The position numbers and the translations under genes were made by a program. The notes beneath the pieces were generated by a model that saw only the letters and a program-made list of their open reading frames with translations, made no database searches and was not told the origin of the DNA. DNA of 64,000 nucleotides from Monosporascus cannonballus (Eukaryota > Ascomycota > Sordariomycetes > Xylariales). Location: the NCBI GenBank assembly GCA_004154925.1, contig QJNS01000027.1, positions 62,001 to 126,000 of the forward strand. The letters run 5' to 3'. Of this stretch, positions 43,601 to 56,800 are shown one piece after another; position 1 is the stretch's first letter; each line of letters begins with the position of its first letter.

Positions 43601-45853
43601 GTTTATTATCTTAACGATATTTTTATCTTTTCGGAAACGAAAAAAATATACGTAAAATACGTTCATAAAGTTGTTTAAGCTTTATAAAACGTAAGGTTAT
43701 TTATTAATGCAGAAAAAAGTTAATTTTATATATAAAAAATGGAATATCTGGAACATATTATTATCCTAAAATATATCAGAATAAACCCCAAGAAAATCGT
43801 TACAATTACAAAATGGCAAACGCCAATAACGCTTAAAAAGGTATAGGTATTCCTTGGATTCGCTAATTTTTACAAGAAGTTTATTCGAAATTTTAGCAAA
43901 ATAATTATACTTTTAACAAATTTTACGAAAAAAAAGGGAATTTAAATAAACGCCAAATACGGAAAAGATATTTCGAAATATTAAAAATACGATTATTAAC
44001 GAATCAATATTAATTATATATAATCCAAACCGCCCCGTTAAATTAAAAACTAATATTTCGGGTTACGCATTAAACGTAATGATCGGATAGCGAAATAATT
44101 AAGGTAAATTGTACCTTATTACATTTTTTTCGTATAAGTTAAAAAGAGCCAAACGTAATTACGGTATTCCAAATAAGAAATTTATAGCCATTATTATAGC
44201 ATTTCGGAAATATAAGCATTTCCTAAAGGGAAATTTGTACCAAATTAAAGTTTATACGAATTACCAAAATTTTACCCGATTTATTACGACCAGGAAACTT
44301 ACAAAATAACAGCTTTAATACGCGGAAAAATTGACAAATTTCGACTTCGTTATTATCCATAAGAAAAAATCAGAAAACGGCAAAGCAAATATTTTAAGCA
44401 AACGACCAAATTTCGAAAAAAATTAGTTAAAATTAGTTATATAATTTTTAATACTATTACAAAAAGATATTTACGTTTACGCCAAATTACGACAATTCGG
44501 GTAATACCTTACGATATGCATTAGAAAGTTTAATAGCATAACGATAATCTTTCGGAAAATTAAAGAATAAATAAGATATAAATTTTAAAAAGATATCAGA
44601 AACATTTAGTACGAAAAATATATGAATATTAGTTATATAAATATCCAGGGATTTAAAAAACCTTAAAGCGATTTTAACGTATATATTTTTCCTTAAAATG
44701 AAATTAACGGTATAAAAAAATCATACGGCAATATAATATTTACGTTAAAGTAAAAACTTGACGACATAAACTATACGGAAAATTATAACTATTATTAATT
44801 ATAAAGCGATTATAATATTTAATTATATTTAACTTTATTACCAAACTTCCTATATGAAAAGATTTAATTATAAAAATATATTACGATAGCATTTTCGTAA
44901 TCGTCGACCGATTTACGAAATTTTTCTATTTCTTACCATATTATAAGAATATAAACGCCGAATAACTAATATATATATATTTTAAAAATATTTTCAACAT
45001 ATATATATTATTAATAAAAATTATTTCAAATAAAGGATTAACGTTTATATTTAATTTTTAACAAAGCCTAATAACATAAATCGGCTTAAATCATAAATTA
45101 TTTAACATATTTAAATTATAAACGGATAAATAAATAAAACGAATAAATTAAATTTTAAAACTTTACTAACGATATTATATTAATTATGAACAAAATAATT
45201 AAATTAAGAAATTATTAATTACATAATTAATTTATAATATCAGTTATTAAAAAAACATTAAAATAATATTTATAAATACAAATTTTGGATTTATTTTAAA
45301 AATTTATAAAAAAGTACGTAACGATAATTTAATTAATATTAAAACAATTTTTACGTTAAAATAATTACGATAATTATACCAAAAATAAAAACAAAACTAA
45401 GATTCGTACGGAACCGGATAAATAAATATTATAACTAAAAAAGGTTAAAAATTAACTTTTAAAAAGGGGGAAATAATTTTTTCATTACAAAAAACATTTA
45501 AATAAAATAACCTAGCAAAAAACACGATTTTAAATATATCGATCTATATAAAATCGTTAAGAAAATCTCAGAAAACAATTATTAATTAGAACTTTTACTA
45601 AAAGTCAAATTCTATTTAGTTTTTTACGTTTTTTTATTCGAGTTAATAACAAATATAATTAAAATATATACGGCATAAAATAACATAAAAATAAAAGACG
45701 AATAAGTATACGAAATAAAAAAGATATTCGATATACGAAAACAAAACAGATTTACATAATACCTAATTAAGTGGAAAAAATACCCGGATTTCGAAAATAC
45801 CTGGAAACCCGCTAAAAACCTTATTAGCGCCCAACGCTTACTAAAGAACTTTT
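40650..45853 (+). pseudogene. gag-pol remnant of element 1
   Basis: Many stops and frame breaks are present. Gag-like sequence lies at about 40650-41220, and a zinc-knuckle remnant begins CFNYGK near 41378. The reverse transcriptase catalytic box near 43598-43630 reads YYLNDI, where YLDD is expected (Asp to Asn is a RIP-type change). An RNase H part remains open at 44109-44309 (YGIPNKKFIAI, KVYTNYQNFT). An integrase core with VDRFTKF lies near 44905. A chromodomain remnant (KKYPDFENTWKPAKNL) lies near 45770-45853. Confidence 0.85.
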
Positions 45854-46114
45854 ATTAATAATAACGGGCGTATCCCAGTTAAAAATTAATTAGTTAGTAG
45901 CCGGGATATCGGGCCAATCGGCTACGGCCTGCATTAACGTAATAGTTGTAACGGCGGCCTCCAATTATTTTTGTTCTTTTTCGAAGCGTTCAAATTTTTC
46001 TATCGTTTCCGCACCCTGAATACCGCAATAAAGCATTTCGATTCCCCGTTAACGAAAAAGTTTCTTTTATTTTCACAAACGACTTAAATAACCAAATAAC
46101 TCGTTAAAATATTA

Positions 46115-46414
46115 TTAAACCTTTAAAAATTCCTTTTCGGCAATACGTTTTTCCAATTCCAGACGATTTTCTTTAACAACCAATTTACGGTATTTAAATT
46201 CGGAAAAACTAAAAAGATCACATGGACCTCCGTAAGCGGTACAAAAAGCACATTTTCCTAAATTACGATACGCCTTACAAATTTTATTTTCAAACTTATA
46301 ACGGAAATAAAAAATATTCGAAAATATAATAAAATTAAAGCAGTTAATCCGTTTTAAAGAAACGAAAGCATTAATACGTTTACGAAACCTAAACTTTTTA
46401 ATATAACCTGACAT
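46115..46414 (-). pseudogene. Antisense open reading frame between pol and 3' LTR of element 1
   Basis: A 99-codon open frame runs opposite to gag-pol, between the chromodomain and the 3' LTR. It is basic, with a cysteine-bearing stretch CKAYRNLGKCAFCTAYGGPC followed by a charged, probably helical segment (ENRLELEKRIAEKE). The matching region of element 2 (about 52890-53300) aligns but is interrupted. It stands out because everything else in the element is full of stops. Whether it was ever expressed is unknown; it may be a remnant of a small zinc-binding protein. Confidence 0.4.
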
Positions 46415-46500
46415 AATAAGTATAAAAAAAGTTACTTACCAAAATTAATAAATAAACGAAATAATCTTTAAGGACAAAAATCCTAAAAAAGGAAAGATCG

Positions 46501-46942
46501 TATTATAACTTAACGGTTTTGGCTTTTGAAAACGATTGGGATCCTAAAAAACCAAACCCCGACCTCGCCAAAAAATCACGTAACTAGCTTAAAGGGCTTA
46601 AGGGCCCTAATTAAACAAAAAGGCTTAAGCCGGATAAGTACCAAAAAAGGCTTAAAAGGGCTTAAAAAAACTCAATTAGAAAAATATCGTTAAACCATAA
46701 TAAATACCTTAAGCCAGAACGAAAATATAAACGTTTATTATTTCCATAGTTTAAATAGTTTCAACTTATAATACTTATTAATACTAATCGTTTACAATAT
46801 AACATCGTTACCTAAGACATTCTTGGTATTACGAAACGTAACACGTTACTATATCTATTGCTCAGATTCCCACGATACTTTTGCCAACATAAACCCGTCG
46901 ACTTAAGGTTTAATAATTGGTTAAACCGCATAGCTCGTCACA
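46501..46942 (+). repeat. 3' LTR of element 1
   Basis: It has the same length as the 5' LTR and ends CATAGCTCGTCACA. It is strongly RIP-altered over its left half, where the 5' LTR is not. Confidence 0.9.
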
Positions 46943-47021
46943 AAAGAAATCTTTTTTTATAAAATAATATTTTAGATTATCATATCTTTCAAAAGATAGT
47001 AACAAGTTTCGCTAATATATT

Positions 47022-47436
47022 TGTTATGACCTAACGGTCTTGGCTTTCTTACGGACGGTCGGGCCCACGAAAAAGACAAGCCCCGATCACCGCCAAAAAG
47101 TCACGTAATCGGCTCAAAGGTTTTAAGGCGCCAAGCACTTTAAGCTCCTTAAGCCGGCAAAAAAGCTCAAAAGGCTTAATAGGCTTAAGGGTTTAAGCCT
47201 TTTAAATACCTTAAGCAAAAATGAAAATATATATGATTATTATTTTTATAATTGAGATAATTTTAATTTATAATATTTATTAATATTAATCGTTTATAAT
47301 AAGATATTAAAGTATATTTTGGTATTACGAAACGTAATATAGTATTATATTTATTATTTAGATTTTACAATATTTCTATTAACATAAACTTATACTATTA
47401 AGGTTTAATAATTAGTTAAATTTTTAATTCGTTATA
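47022..47436 (+). repeat. 5' LTR of element 2
   Basis: It starts TGTTATGACCTAACGGTC and is 415 bp long. It is less AT-shifted in its first 150 bp than further in. Confidence 0.88.
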
Positions 47437-47559
47437 CGTTATAAATTTTTATTTAATAATATTGTTAAACTTTAAATAATATTTAATATTGTCAAAATAT
47501 CGACCAGTATTTAGAAAATTTTTATTTAGTAACTTTAAGCTTAAATTCGGGAATTAAAA

Positions 47560-50500
47560 AGAAAAATCCGATAACTTAGGGTTACGTTATTTACCTGAAC
47601 CTTTTTCGTTTGCATAAAGCTTAGGAAACCGGAGCCTTACGATAAAAAAGGCAACCCTTAAACCTTTTTAATTTAGGCATAAATTTATTTTTACTTTTTA
47701 AATCTTCGTGATATAACGGACATAATCTTAATAATAAGAATACGCCTAACGGAAAATACGGCTAATTAATTTAAACTTATTATAAGAAATTTCCTGAAAA
47801 TAAGAAAATCGGATAAAAAACATTTTATTAATAAGATTTTTTTTATTTTATACCAATTCCGAAAATAAAATATGCGATAATTTCGATAATCCAGATAAGG
47901 AATAATTTACGGTTTAATAACTTTTCTAATTCCGATAAAAAGAATTTACGTCTAAATATGCCGTAACCTTTAAAAGCCCTACGGCTAAAGCCGGATAAAA
48001 AAGTAATAAGGCCGATATTTTTATCGACATATTTTATAAAAGGTTAAAAAATAATATAAAAAATAAGATTATTCGGATTGAACGATTAGTTGCCTTAAAC
48101 CGGTATATTATAAAAGTAATTAAAATTAATAATCGACATTTCGAAAAACGATAAAAAAAGGGGATAATATATTTTACGACTAAGGTATAACAAATTTAAC
48201 CAGGGAAAAAACGAGACGTACTTTTTACTTTTTACGGAACGGCATTAGAACTTAGGGAATTCGTCGTTACTTACAAACAAAATTAAAGCTAGATTAAATG
48301 TTTTAATTACGGCAAAATAAAACATGAGGCCTATAAATATAAAAAATCTAAAAAACAATAATAAGATAATTAAATACCTATACCGGAAAGATAATCCAGG
48401 AATAATTAAGGAAATAATAATAAGGCTATTAATATAATTCAAACTAAATATACATTAAGTTTATAACAAAAAGTCCAATAGGAATTATTACGACAAAAAA
48501 TTCGACGAAAAATACGAAAAGCCAGAAGGCTAATTTAATAAGTATCGCGAATATAAAAAATATTATAGAGATAATTACGAAAACATTAAAATTAAACAAA
48601 GGAAATTTATCTCGGAATACCCGATGGATATAGCAAAATGTACGTTATACATTATCGACGACGAAAATATCCCGATTACGAAAAATAAAAATAACATATT
48701 TACGTACAAATTACCTGCATATCTTACGAAGGATTCGATTTTTCAAATCGTACCGGAAATAAGAAGGACGATAAGTAATAATATTAATATTTTCGAATTA
48801 TAATTTCAGAAAATATTTAATAATTAGCCGAAATAGAAAATTGGCCTAAAGGAAAACAATATCCGTAAAAAGATTCTTTTTATTATTATAGATAATATAA
48901 TTATTAAACGGAAAAAAGTTAATTTAACGTACGGTAAAAAAGCATTATTAAAAAGTGATTACGGACCTTTATTTTCAGTTAATATTTATTATAGATGTTT
49001 ACGAAAAATATTATTAAAGAAAAAATACGTTAATTTATAAAAAATTTCTAGAACGATAATTAGGACGACGTATAATAAGATATAATCACAAACATAAGAA
49101 AATAATTTATTTAATAAGAAAAAACATTATAGCAAAACTAGAAATAATTAAAATAATTTAATGGAAAAATACGCCGACAATAACGACAAATATAACAGCT
49201 TAACGCGTTAAACGAAAAAACTTAAATAAAGTTCGACAAATTCGAACAAAAGTTAGAAAAAAAAGGTTATTTATAAAAAAGCCATAAAATAACGAAACCC
49301 AAAAAAGTTATAAGGAATTCCTAAAAAAACTTTAAACGTAATGATAAAAAACATTAATAACTTTATTACGTTAAAGATCCGAATTAAAACGTATTAATAT
49401 ATTATAATAATTAATTACGGCACTTTAAAAAGGAATTATATTATACTGGATATAATGAATAAATTCAGATTATTATAAAGATATAAATTAAAATGTTACC
49501 TAGCGATAAATACCGAAAGTTAAGAATTTGCTTATAACAATAAAAAGATTATACGCCAAATTAATTACTTCGAGATTTTTGTCTAAAAATAATATTAAAT
49601 AATTAATTTCGATATTATTCTATTTGGGAATTACCATATATTTTTAGGATTACCCTAAATAGGTTAGTAAGGAATTTTGATTAATGGCAGATTTTACCAA
49701 ATATAATTCGCCTTATACCTTATTAATAAATAAAAAAAAAGAAAATTAAAATCTTAATATTCGATCGATAATGGTAACGAATGTAGGCATAAAATACGAT
49801 AAAAACTTTATTATTTAAAGGGATAAAACATAAAAAAACGGGTATTAAAGACAAATACGACGTATTATTATTATTATCAAAATGATATTAAATTAACTGA
49901 ATAACGATTTACAATAATAAAAATAACAGCGTTAAAAATTAAAAGATTTAATTAATATGCTATTTTAATACCATAGATATAAGTAATTCTTAAAAAAGGA
50001 ATTCGATACGAAATTACTAAAACATAGCTAATAAAATTATGAAATAAATTTTAAAAAAGAATTTTTAAAGAAATTTTACCTTATTTATAGCTTTAACGGA
50101 AACGAATTACGTACTTTTAAAAAGTACCGAAAAAATCGGCTACAGAAAGAATAAATTCGTCCTTCGAAATTACGGGCAGAATATTCGATATTTTTCGTAT
50201 TAAAGAAAAATGAAAAATTACGATATATACTTAATTATCGATAACTAAATAATATTATTATTAAAAATTAAATATTATTACCCTTAATTACGGAAATAAA
50301 AAACCGATTTCACGGAGCTAAATAATTTATAATATTCGATTTTAAAGATAAATATAATTTTATTAAAATCAAAAAAGGATATAAATAAAAAATAAATTTT
50401 AGAATAAAATACGAATTGTTTAATATTTGGTTATATTAATAGGATTTATAAATATACTAACAACTTTTTAACGGATAGTTAATTAAGTATTTCGAAAATA

Positions 50501-52790
50501 CCTTAATATTTTTGTCGTTTATTATCTCGACGATATTCTTATTTTCTTAGAAATAAAAAAAAGCATATGCAAAATACGTTAATAAAGTTTTTTAAGCTTT
50601 ATAAAATGTAAAGTTACTTATTTACGTAAAAAGAATTCTTTTTATAAATAAAAAGTGGAATATTTAGGATATATTATTATCTTAAAATATATTAAAATAA
50701 ACTCTAAGAAAATTGCTGTAATTACAAGATAACAAATATTAACGATAATTAAAAAGATAAAAATATTCTTTGAATTCCCTAGTTATTATAAAAAGTTTAT
50801 TCGGAATTTTAGCGGAATCGCTATACTCTTAATACATTTTACGAAAAAAACTAAAAAAATTTAAATAAACGTTAAATACGGAAAGAGTATTTCAAAATAT
50901 TAAAAATGCGATTATGAACGAATTAATATTAATTATATACGATTTAAACCGCTTTATTAAATTAAAAATCGATATTTCGTATTATGCGTTAAGCGCAATA
51001 AGTAGATAACGAAATAATTAAAATAAACTATACCTTATTATATTATTTTTCGTATAAGTTAAAAGCAACCGAATCTAATTATGGTATTGCAAATAAGGAA
51101 TTTATGGCCATTATTATAATATGTCGCGAATTTAGAGGTTTTCTTTTTAAAAAAAGCTTATATTAAGTTAAGGTTTATACGGATTATGAAGATTTTACCC
51201 GATTTATTACCACTAGAGAGCTTATAAGATGATAATTAAAATATACGGAAAAATTGGCGAATTTTCATTTTATTATTATTCATAAAAAAGGCTTAAAAAT
51301 AACAAAGCGGCCGGCGTAAATACACAACCAAATTTCGAACAAAAATTAGTTAAAATTAACCATATAATTTTAGATATTACTAAAAAAGGATATTTACGTT
51401 TATAATAGATTATGACAATTCGGGTAATACTTTTCGATATACATTAAATGATTTAACAGTATAACGACGGTCTTCCAAAAAACCCAAAAATAAATAAAAT
51501 ATAAATTCCAAAACAATACCAGAAAGATTTAATACGAAAAATACATAAATATTAGTTATACGAATATTCAAATATCCGTAAAACTTTAAAAGGTTTTAAC
51601 GCATATATTCCTTTTTTAAAATAAAATTGACGATATAGAAAATTATACGGTAATGCGATATTGATATTAAAATAAAAGCCTAATAATATAAACCATACGG
51701 AAAATTATAATTATTATTAGTTACCGAATAAGCATAATATTTAATTATATTCGACTTTATTATTAAATTTCTTATGTCTGAAAATCCAGTTCCGGAAATA
51801 TATTATAATAACATTTTCGGAATTATCGATCGATTTACGACATTTTCCTATTTCTTATCATATTATAAAAATATAAACGCCGAACAAATAGTATATATTT
51901 TTTTCAGAAATATTTTTAATATATACGGATTATTAATAAAATTTATTTTAGATAAAAGATCGATATTCGTATCAAAATTTTGGCAAAACCATATAGTACA
52001 AATCGGCCTAAATTACAAATTATTTAACGTATTTAAAACTTAAACGGACGGATAAACGGAACAAATAAATCAAACCTTAAACACCTATTTATAATATTAT
52101 ATTAATTACGAATAAAATAATTAAGTTAAAAATTATTAATCGTACAGCTAACCTATAATACCAGTTATCATAAAAGCATCAAAATAATATTTACGAACGT
52201 AAATTTTAGTTTTATCTTAAGAATTTACAAAGAAATACGTAACGATAATCTAATTAATATTAAAGCAATTTTTATATTAAAATAATTATAACAGCGGCAC
52301 CAAAAAATAAAAACAGAATTAAAATTTGTACGTAACAAAATAAGCAAATATTATAACCAAAAAAGGTTAAAAAAATCAACTTTCGAAAAAAAGAAAATAA
52401 TTTTCCTTACCACCAAAAATATTTAAACGAAACAACCTAATAAAAAACTTAATTTTAAATAAATCGGTCTATACAAAATCATTAAAAAAATCTTAGAAAA
52501 TAATTACCAATTAAAATTTCTACTAAAAGTTAAATTCTATTTAATTTTTCATATTTCCTTATTCGAATTAGCAGAAGATATAATTAAGATGCATACGGTA
52601 TACGACGATGTAAAAATAAAAAACGAACAAGCATATAAAATAAAAAACTTTTTCGATATACGGAAACAAAATAAACTTACCTAATACCTAATTAATTAAA
52701 AAAGCACTCGGATTCCGAAAATATCTGAGAACCCGCCAAAATTCTTATTAACGCTTAATGCCTATTAAAGATTTTTTATTAATAACGACG
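47560..52790 (+). pseudogene. gag-pol remnant of element 2
   Basis: It has the same order as element 1 and is broken by many stops. The reverse transcriptase box near 50513-50545 reads VVYYLDDILIF, with the catalytic aspartates still present. An integrase core is open at 51774-52043 (IDRFTTFSYFL, KFWQNHIVQIGLNYKL). A chromodomain remnant lies near 52700-52775. Confidence 0.85.
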
Positions 52791-53400
52791 AAAACGTCCT
52801 AATTAATAATTAACCAATTAATAACCAGGATATCGGGCCAATTAGCCGCGGCTTATGTTAATACGGCAGCCGCAACGGCGGCCTCCAACTATTCTTATTC
52901 CTTTTCGAAACGCTCAAATTCTTTCATAACTTCCGTACCTTTAATATTTCGACGAAATATTTCGATATTATAACGACGGAATAATCGCCTTTATTTTTGC
53001 AAACGATCTAACTTATTAACAGCCGTTTGCAGTGTCTCGTAAACCTGGTTTTTTTTTACTTTTTAAACGATTTTCTTTATCCAAAAATTTTTGATATTCA
53101 ATTTCGGAAGGACCGAAAATATTACAAAAACCGCCATAATAAATACAACGTACATACTCCAAGGAACCCCGAACAACTTTGCATTTTATACCCTCCTTTT
53201 TATAACGAAAATAAAAGGATATTTTAAAACCAAAACGTTAAATACGTTTTGAAAAAATAAAAGCGTTAATACGCTTACGAAAACGAACTTTTTTATACGA
53301 TTTAATATAACAAAGATAAAAAAAGGAAAGGTTACGTATCAAAAATAATAAACGAATAATTAGATTTTTAAGTACAAAAATCCTGGAAAAGGGAAGATCG

Positions 53401-53816
53401 TATTATAACCTAACGGTTTTGGTTTCCTTACGGACGGTTGGGCCTACGAAGAAAATAAATCCCGATTACCACCAAAAAATTACGTAACCAATTTAAAGGT
53501 TTTAAGGCGCCAAGCACCTTAAACCCCTTAAGCCGGCAAAGGAGCTCAAAGCGCTTAATAGGCTTAAAGGTTTGAACTGCTTAAGTACCTTCAGCCAAAA
53601 TAAAGATATATACGTTTATTATTTTTATAATTTAAATAGCTTTAATTTGCAATATTTATTAATATTAATCGTTTGCAATAAGACATTAAGGTATTTTTTA
53701 ATATTACGAAACGTAATACGTTATTATATTTATTGCTCAGATTCCCACGATATTTCTGCGAACATAAATCCGTACGACTAAGGTTCAATAGTTGGTTAAA
53801 CCCCTAGCTTGTCACA
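53401..53816 (+). repeat. 3' LTR of element 2
   Basis: It is 416 bp long, starts TATTATAACC and ends CTTGTCACA. It differs from its 5' partner mainly by transitions. Confidence 0.88.
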
Positions 53817-56800
53817 ATATTTTATTTAGTTTTTCTAGGTTAGAATTACCTTAGCGGTTAAACCTTTTATTATTAAAATATTTAATAAGCTTATTAAAAA
53901 GTTTCGTAAACTTTGGCTTAATTACCAGCTTGCTATTTAGCGTACCAATTAAGGTATCTTTTTTACTTACGTTAAACATTACTTTTTAGTTTACTCGACG
54001 TTACTTTCTAATTCGAAATTTTCTTTCAGCAGTAATTAGATATATTATTTTTCAGATAAATTAGACGATTTGTAGTTTTTTTAGATTTGGTAAGTTATTT
54101 TTAATAATAACGATTATTAACGCTATTATAAATAAGAGAATAAAGAATATATTAAAATTAATTTTAATACAAATATAATAAAAGGTTATTAAGCCCAGTA
54201 CTCTATACTACATTGGAAACTTTTTACGCCTGTATCTTCAGTTAACCTTTACTAGATATTTTTTATTATATCTTAATGCTTTCGTAATATATTAAGCGTT
54301 GTATTTTTCTTTTAATTCTATAATATAAGCATTTGAATAAATTTAAATATTCGGCAGCTTTGCTAAAAAGTATTTAAACTTTTTTTTTTCGATAATATAT
54401 AATAAGTCATCTCGTAGATTATAGATACTCTTGATAAAAAATTCTATTTTGTTAAAAACGATATTCCGTATAACATAAATCTTATTAATCAATAAATTTT
54501 ATACTCGATAAATATTCGTTTACTTATAGTTAGTGAAGTATCTTACCTATACTTTAAAGTTTAGTTTTTGTAATTCGTTTTTTTAAAAATCGCATTTGCG
54601 GACATAGCGTATCTTTTGTAGTTATACATTTAAAATATACTTAACCTAGCTTGCGGCTTTTAATTATTAAGTCATCTTTAAAGGCAAGGTAAATATAGCA
54701 ATACTTATAGATTAACTGCTAATAAAGTTTTGTAAAGTTCGGTTTTAAAGATATATCGCTGCTTTATAAATTTCTCCTTATAAAAAAGCTAGTTGTTTAA
54801 CCTTTTCTTCCATATTATTCGCGCTTTTTTAAGTTATATTTTTCGAATATTTGATGGCATTATTTTGTAACTGTATATATAGTGGATACGTTTTATAATG
54901 TGTGTATTTTGTATTTTAGAGAAAGCTTAAAACTTTATTTTTTTTGACAATTCCCCTATTGTATTCGAAAACGTTTAATGTTATTTAATTTTGGGAGGTT
55001 ATTATCTTTAAAAAGTACTGGAAAGAATTTAAAAATAATTCGACTTTTCGATGCTATAAACAAATCCTATATATATCCAGAATATCAATTAATAAGTAAT
55101 ATAAGATTCTTATATCTTTTCGAAGTTTTTTTCGAAATCGAAAAAATCGATTGAGAATCTTTGTTTTACTTTAAATAGTATTTCTCGCGATTTTTCTCTG
55201 TTTTACGTTTTCGTTTTCAAGTATTTATAAATATTATATTTTATAGTCGCTATATCCTCAACTCGTACTCCTTCAAGCTAATCGTTGAATTTAAAACTTT
55301 CAGATTCGAATATTTCAACCGTAAATGTTAAAGATTTAATCAGCTAACGGTTAAAGATTTTTTCAATTTAGAGATTAAACGTTTACGATGGATTTCGAAT
55401 AACATTTTAAATATATTTATTGAAATATTTGGAATTATAAATTAGTTTAAATTATTAATCAAATAATAAATGACAAAATTCCTTACAGCTTAAGTAATTA
55501 ATAGAAATCTTATTTTCCTATTAGTATCTTTTTTTTGTAATAAGTAGAAAAATATTAAATTATAAACGAAATTTCGTAACACGGTACGTTGTATAATCGT
55601 ATAAATAAAGAATGATTTAAATTTTCTAATTCTATATAATTTATTTCATAACTTATATTTAACATTTGAATATGGTTTAAGCATATAAAGTTATCCGATA
55701 AAGCTTTTCTAAAATTTAGAAATAAAATAATAACGTTAAAAATATAAAAAGCAATACTTAAATCGAAAATAATTAAAGGTTTTAAAAGGTAGAGAGACAT
55801 ATTAAAAGCTTTTTTAATATATATTTTATTACAAGGTAAGCCTTCGTTTTCTTTTATTATTCAATTAAACAATTAATTATTATATTTTTATGTTAGTGTT
55901 CTTAATCGTCAGATTTCGTTTTTCAATATTATGTTCGTTACTATTCGTTATTTAACTAGCTTTTATATTAAAAAGTTAAGTTGTTAATTAGTGGAAACAT
56001 TTTTCGCAAAGGCGTAAAAGTAATAAAAAACGGGTGGGTTTATTAATATATACGGCAATGCCTTTCGCTTTTTATCTTTATATTAAATCCTTAAAACTTT
56101 CGTTTTAAATCGTCGTGTGACTTCTTTTCTTTACGGCCTTTATTACTATCAGAGCCTTTTTTTACTTTCTTTTCGATATTAGCGAGAGCTGTTTCGAGTC
56201 GATTGTTCGATAAGATTAGTGTTTTAATCTTGTTTGTTTCGATTAATCTTTTTCTTTTTTATAAAATACTAGAAAAATTACGTTTATATTTTTGAATAGC
56301 TTCTATGAATATATCGTTGTTTATTTGTTTCGAATGTCGGCTGCGACTTGTAAATATAAAAAACTCTATTCGTAATATCGTTTTTTCATGATGTTCAAAA
56401 GTTCGGTATCCAATTACTTAAGATCGAAATTATAACTATTAATAAAATTTTAAGCCAAATCCGATAATTAAATATTTGAACTATTTTACATTTACCGCGT
56501 TTTTTTATTTTTATTATTTTTATATATATTTCTTTATTTTCTTACGTAACTCACTAAAAAGCCTAAGATTTGAGTAACATTAGTTTTAACCGCTATTAAT
56601 TAGATTGTTTTCGTATATTTTTTCGAATAGGGTTAACGTTAAATATTATTCTCGACAGTTTTGATTTAATTGCTAGACAGCTTTTTAAATAGTTAGTAAT
56701 TCTAACAATATAGCTTAATCAAACAGCCTTTTTAAATTTTGCTAGACGTTTTAATATTTTTTATTTTTATATAGCAGTTGGTTTTAAGTTTAGAAATAAA

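Larger units (their letters stand above)
40072..46942 (+). mobile_element. Ty3/gypsy chromodomain LTR retrotransposon, element 1 (RIP-degraded)
   Basis: The element is complete at 6871 bp. Two 442-bp LTRs (40072-40513 and 46501-46942) begin TGTTATGACC and TATTATAACT respectively and end near TCACA. The 5-bp target duplication AAAGA is perfect (40067-40071 and 46943-46947). Inside, in + strand order, are degraded gag with a zinc-knuckle remnant, protease region, reverse transcriptase, RNase H, integrase and a chromodomain, then an antisense open frame. That order (RT before IN) defines Ty3/gypsy. LTR differences are almost all transitions, and stops break every domain, so the element is dead. 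Confidence 0.92.
47022..53816 (+). mobile_element. Ty3/gypsy chromodomain LTR retrotransposon, element 2 (RIP-degraded)
   Basis: The element is complete at 6795 bp with LTRs 47022-47436 and 53401-53816 and a perfect 5-bp target duplication ATATT (47017-47021 and 53817-53821). Its internal region aligns with element 1 over its length, but the left part of the LTR differs (CTTACGGACGGTCGGGCC), which marks a sister subfamily. It lies only 79 bp after element 1. Confidence 0.92.

Noticed and set aside
53027..53227. 66-codon + frame in element 2
   Set aside because: It is the opposite strand of the decayed antisense region of the retroelement and is not conserved in element 1.
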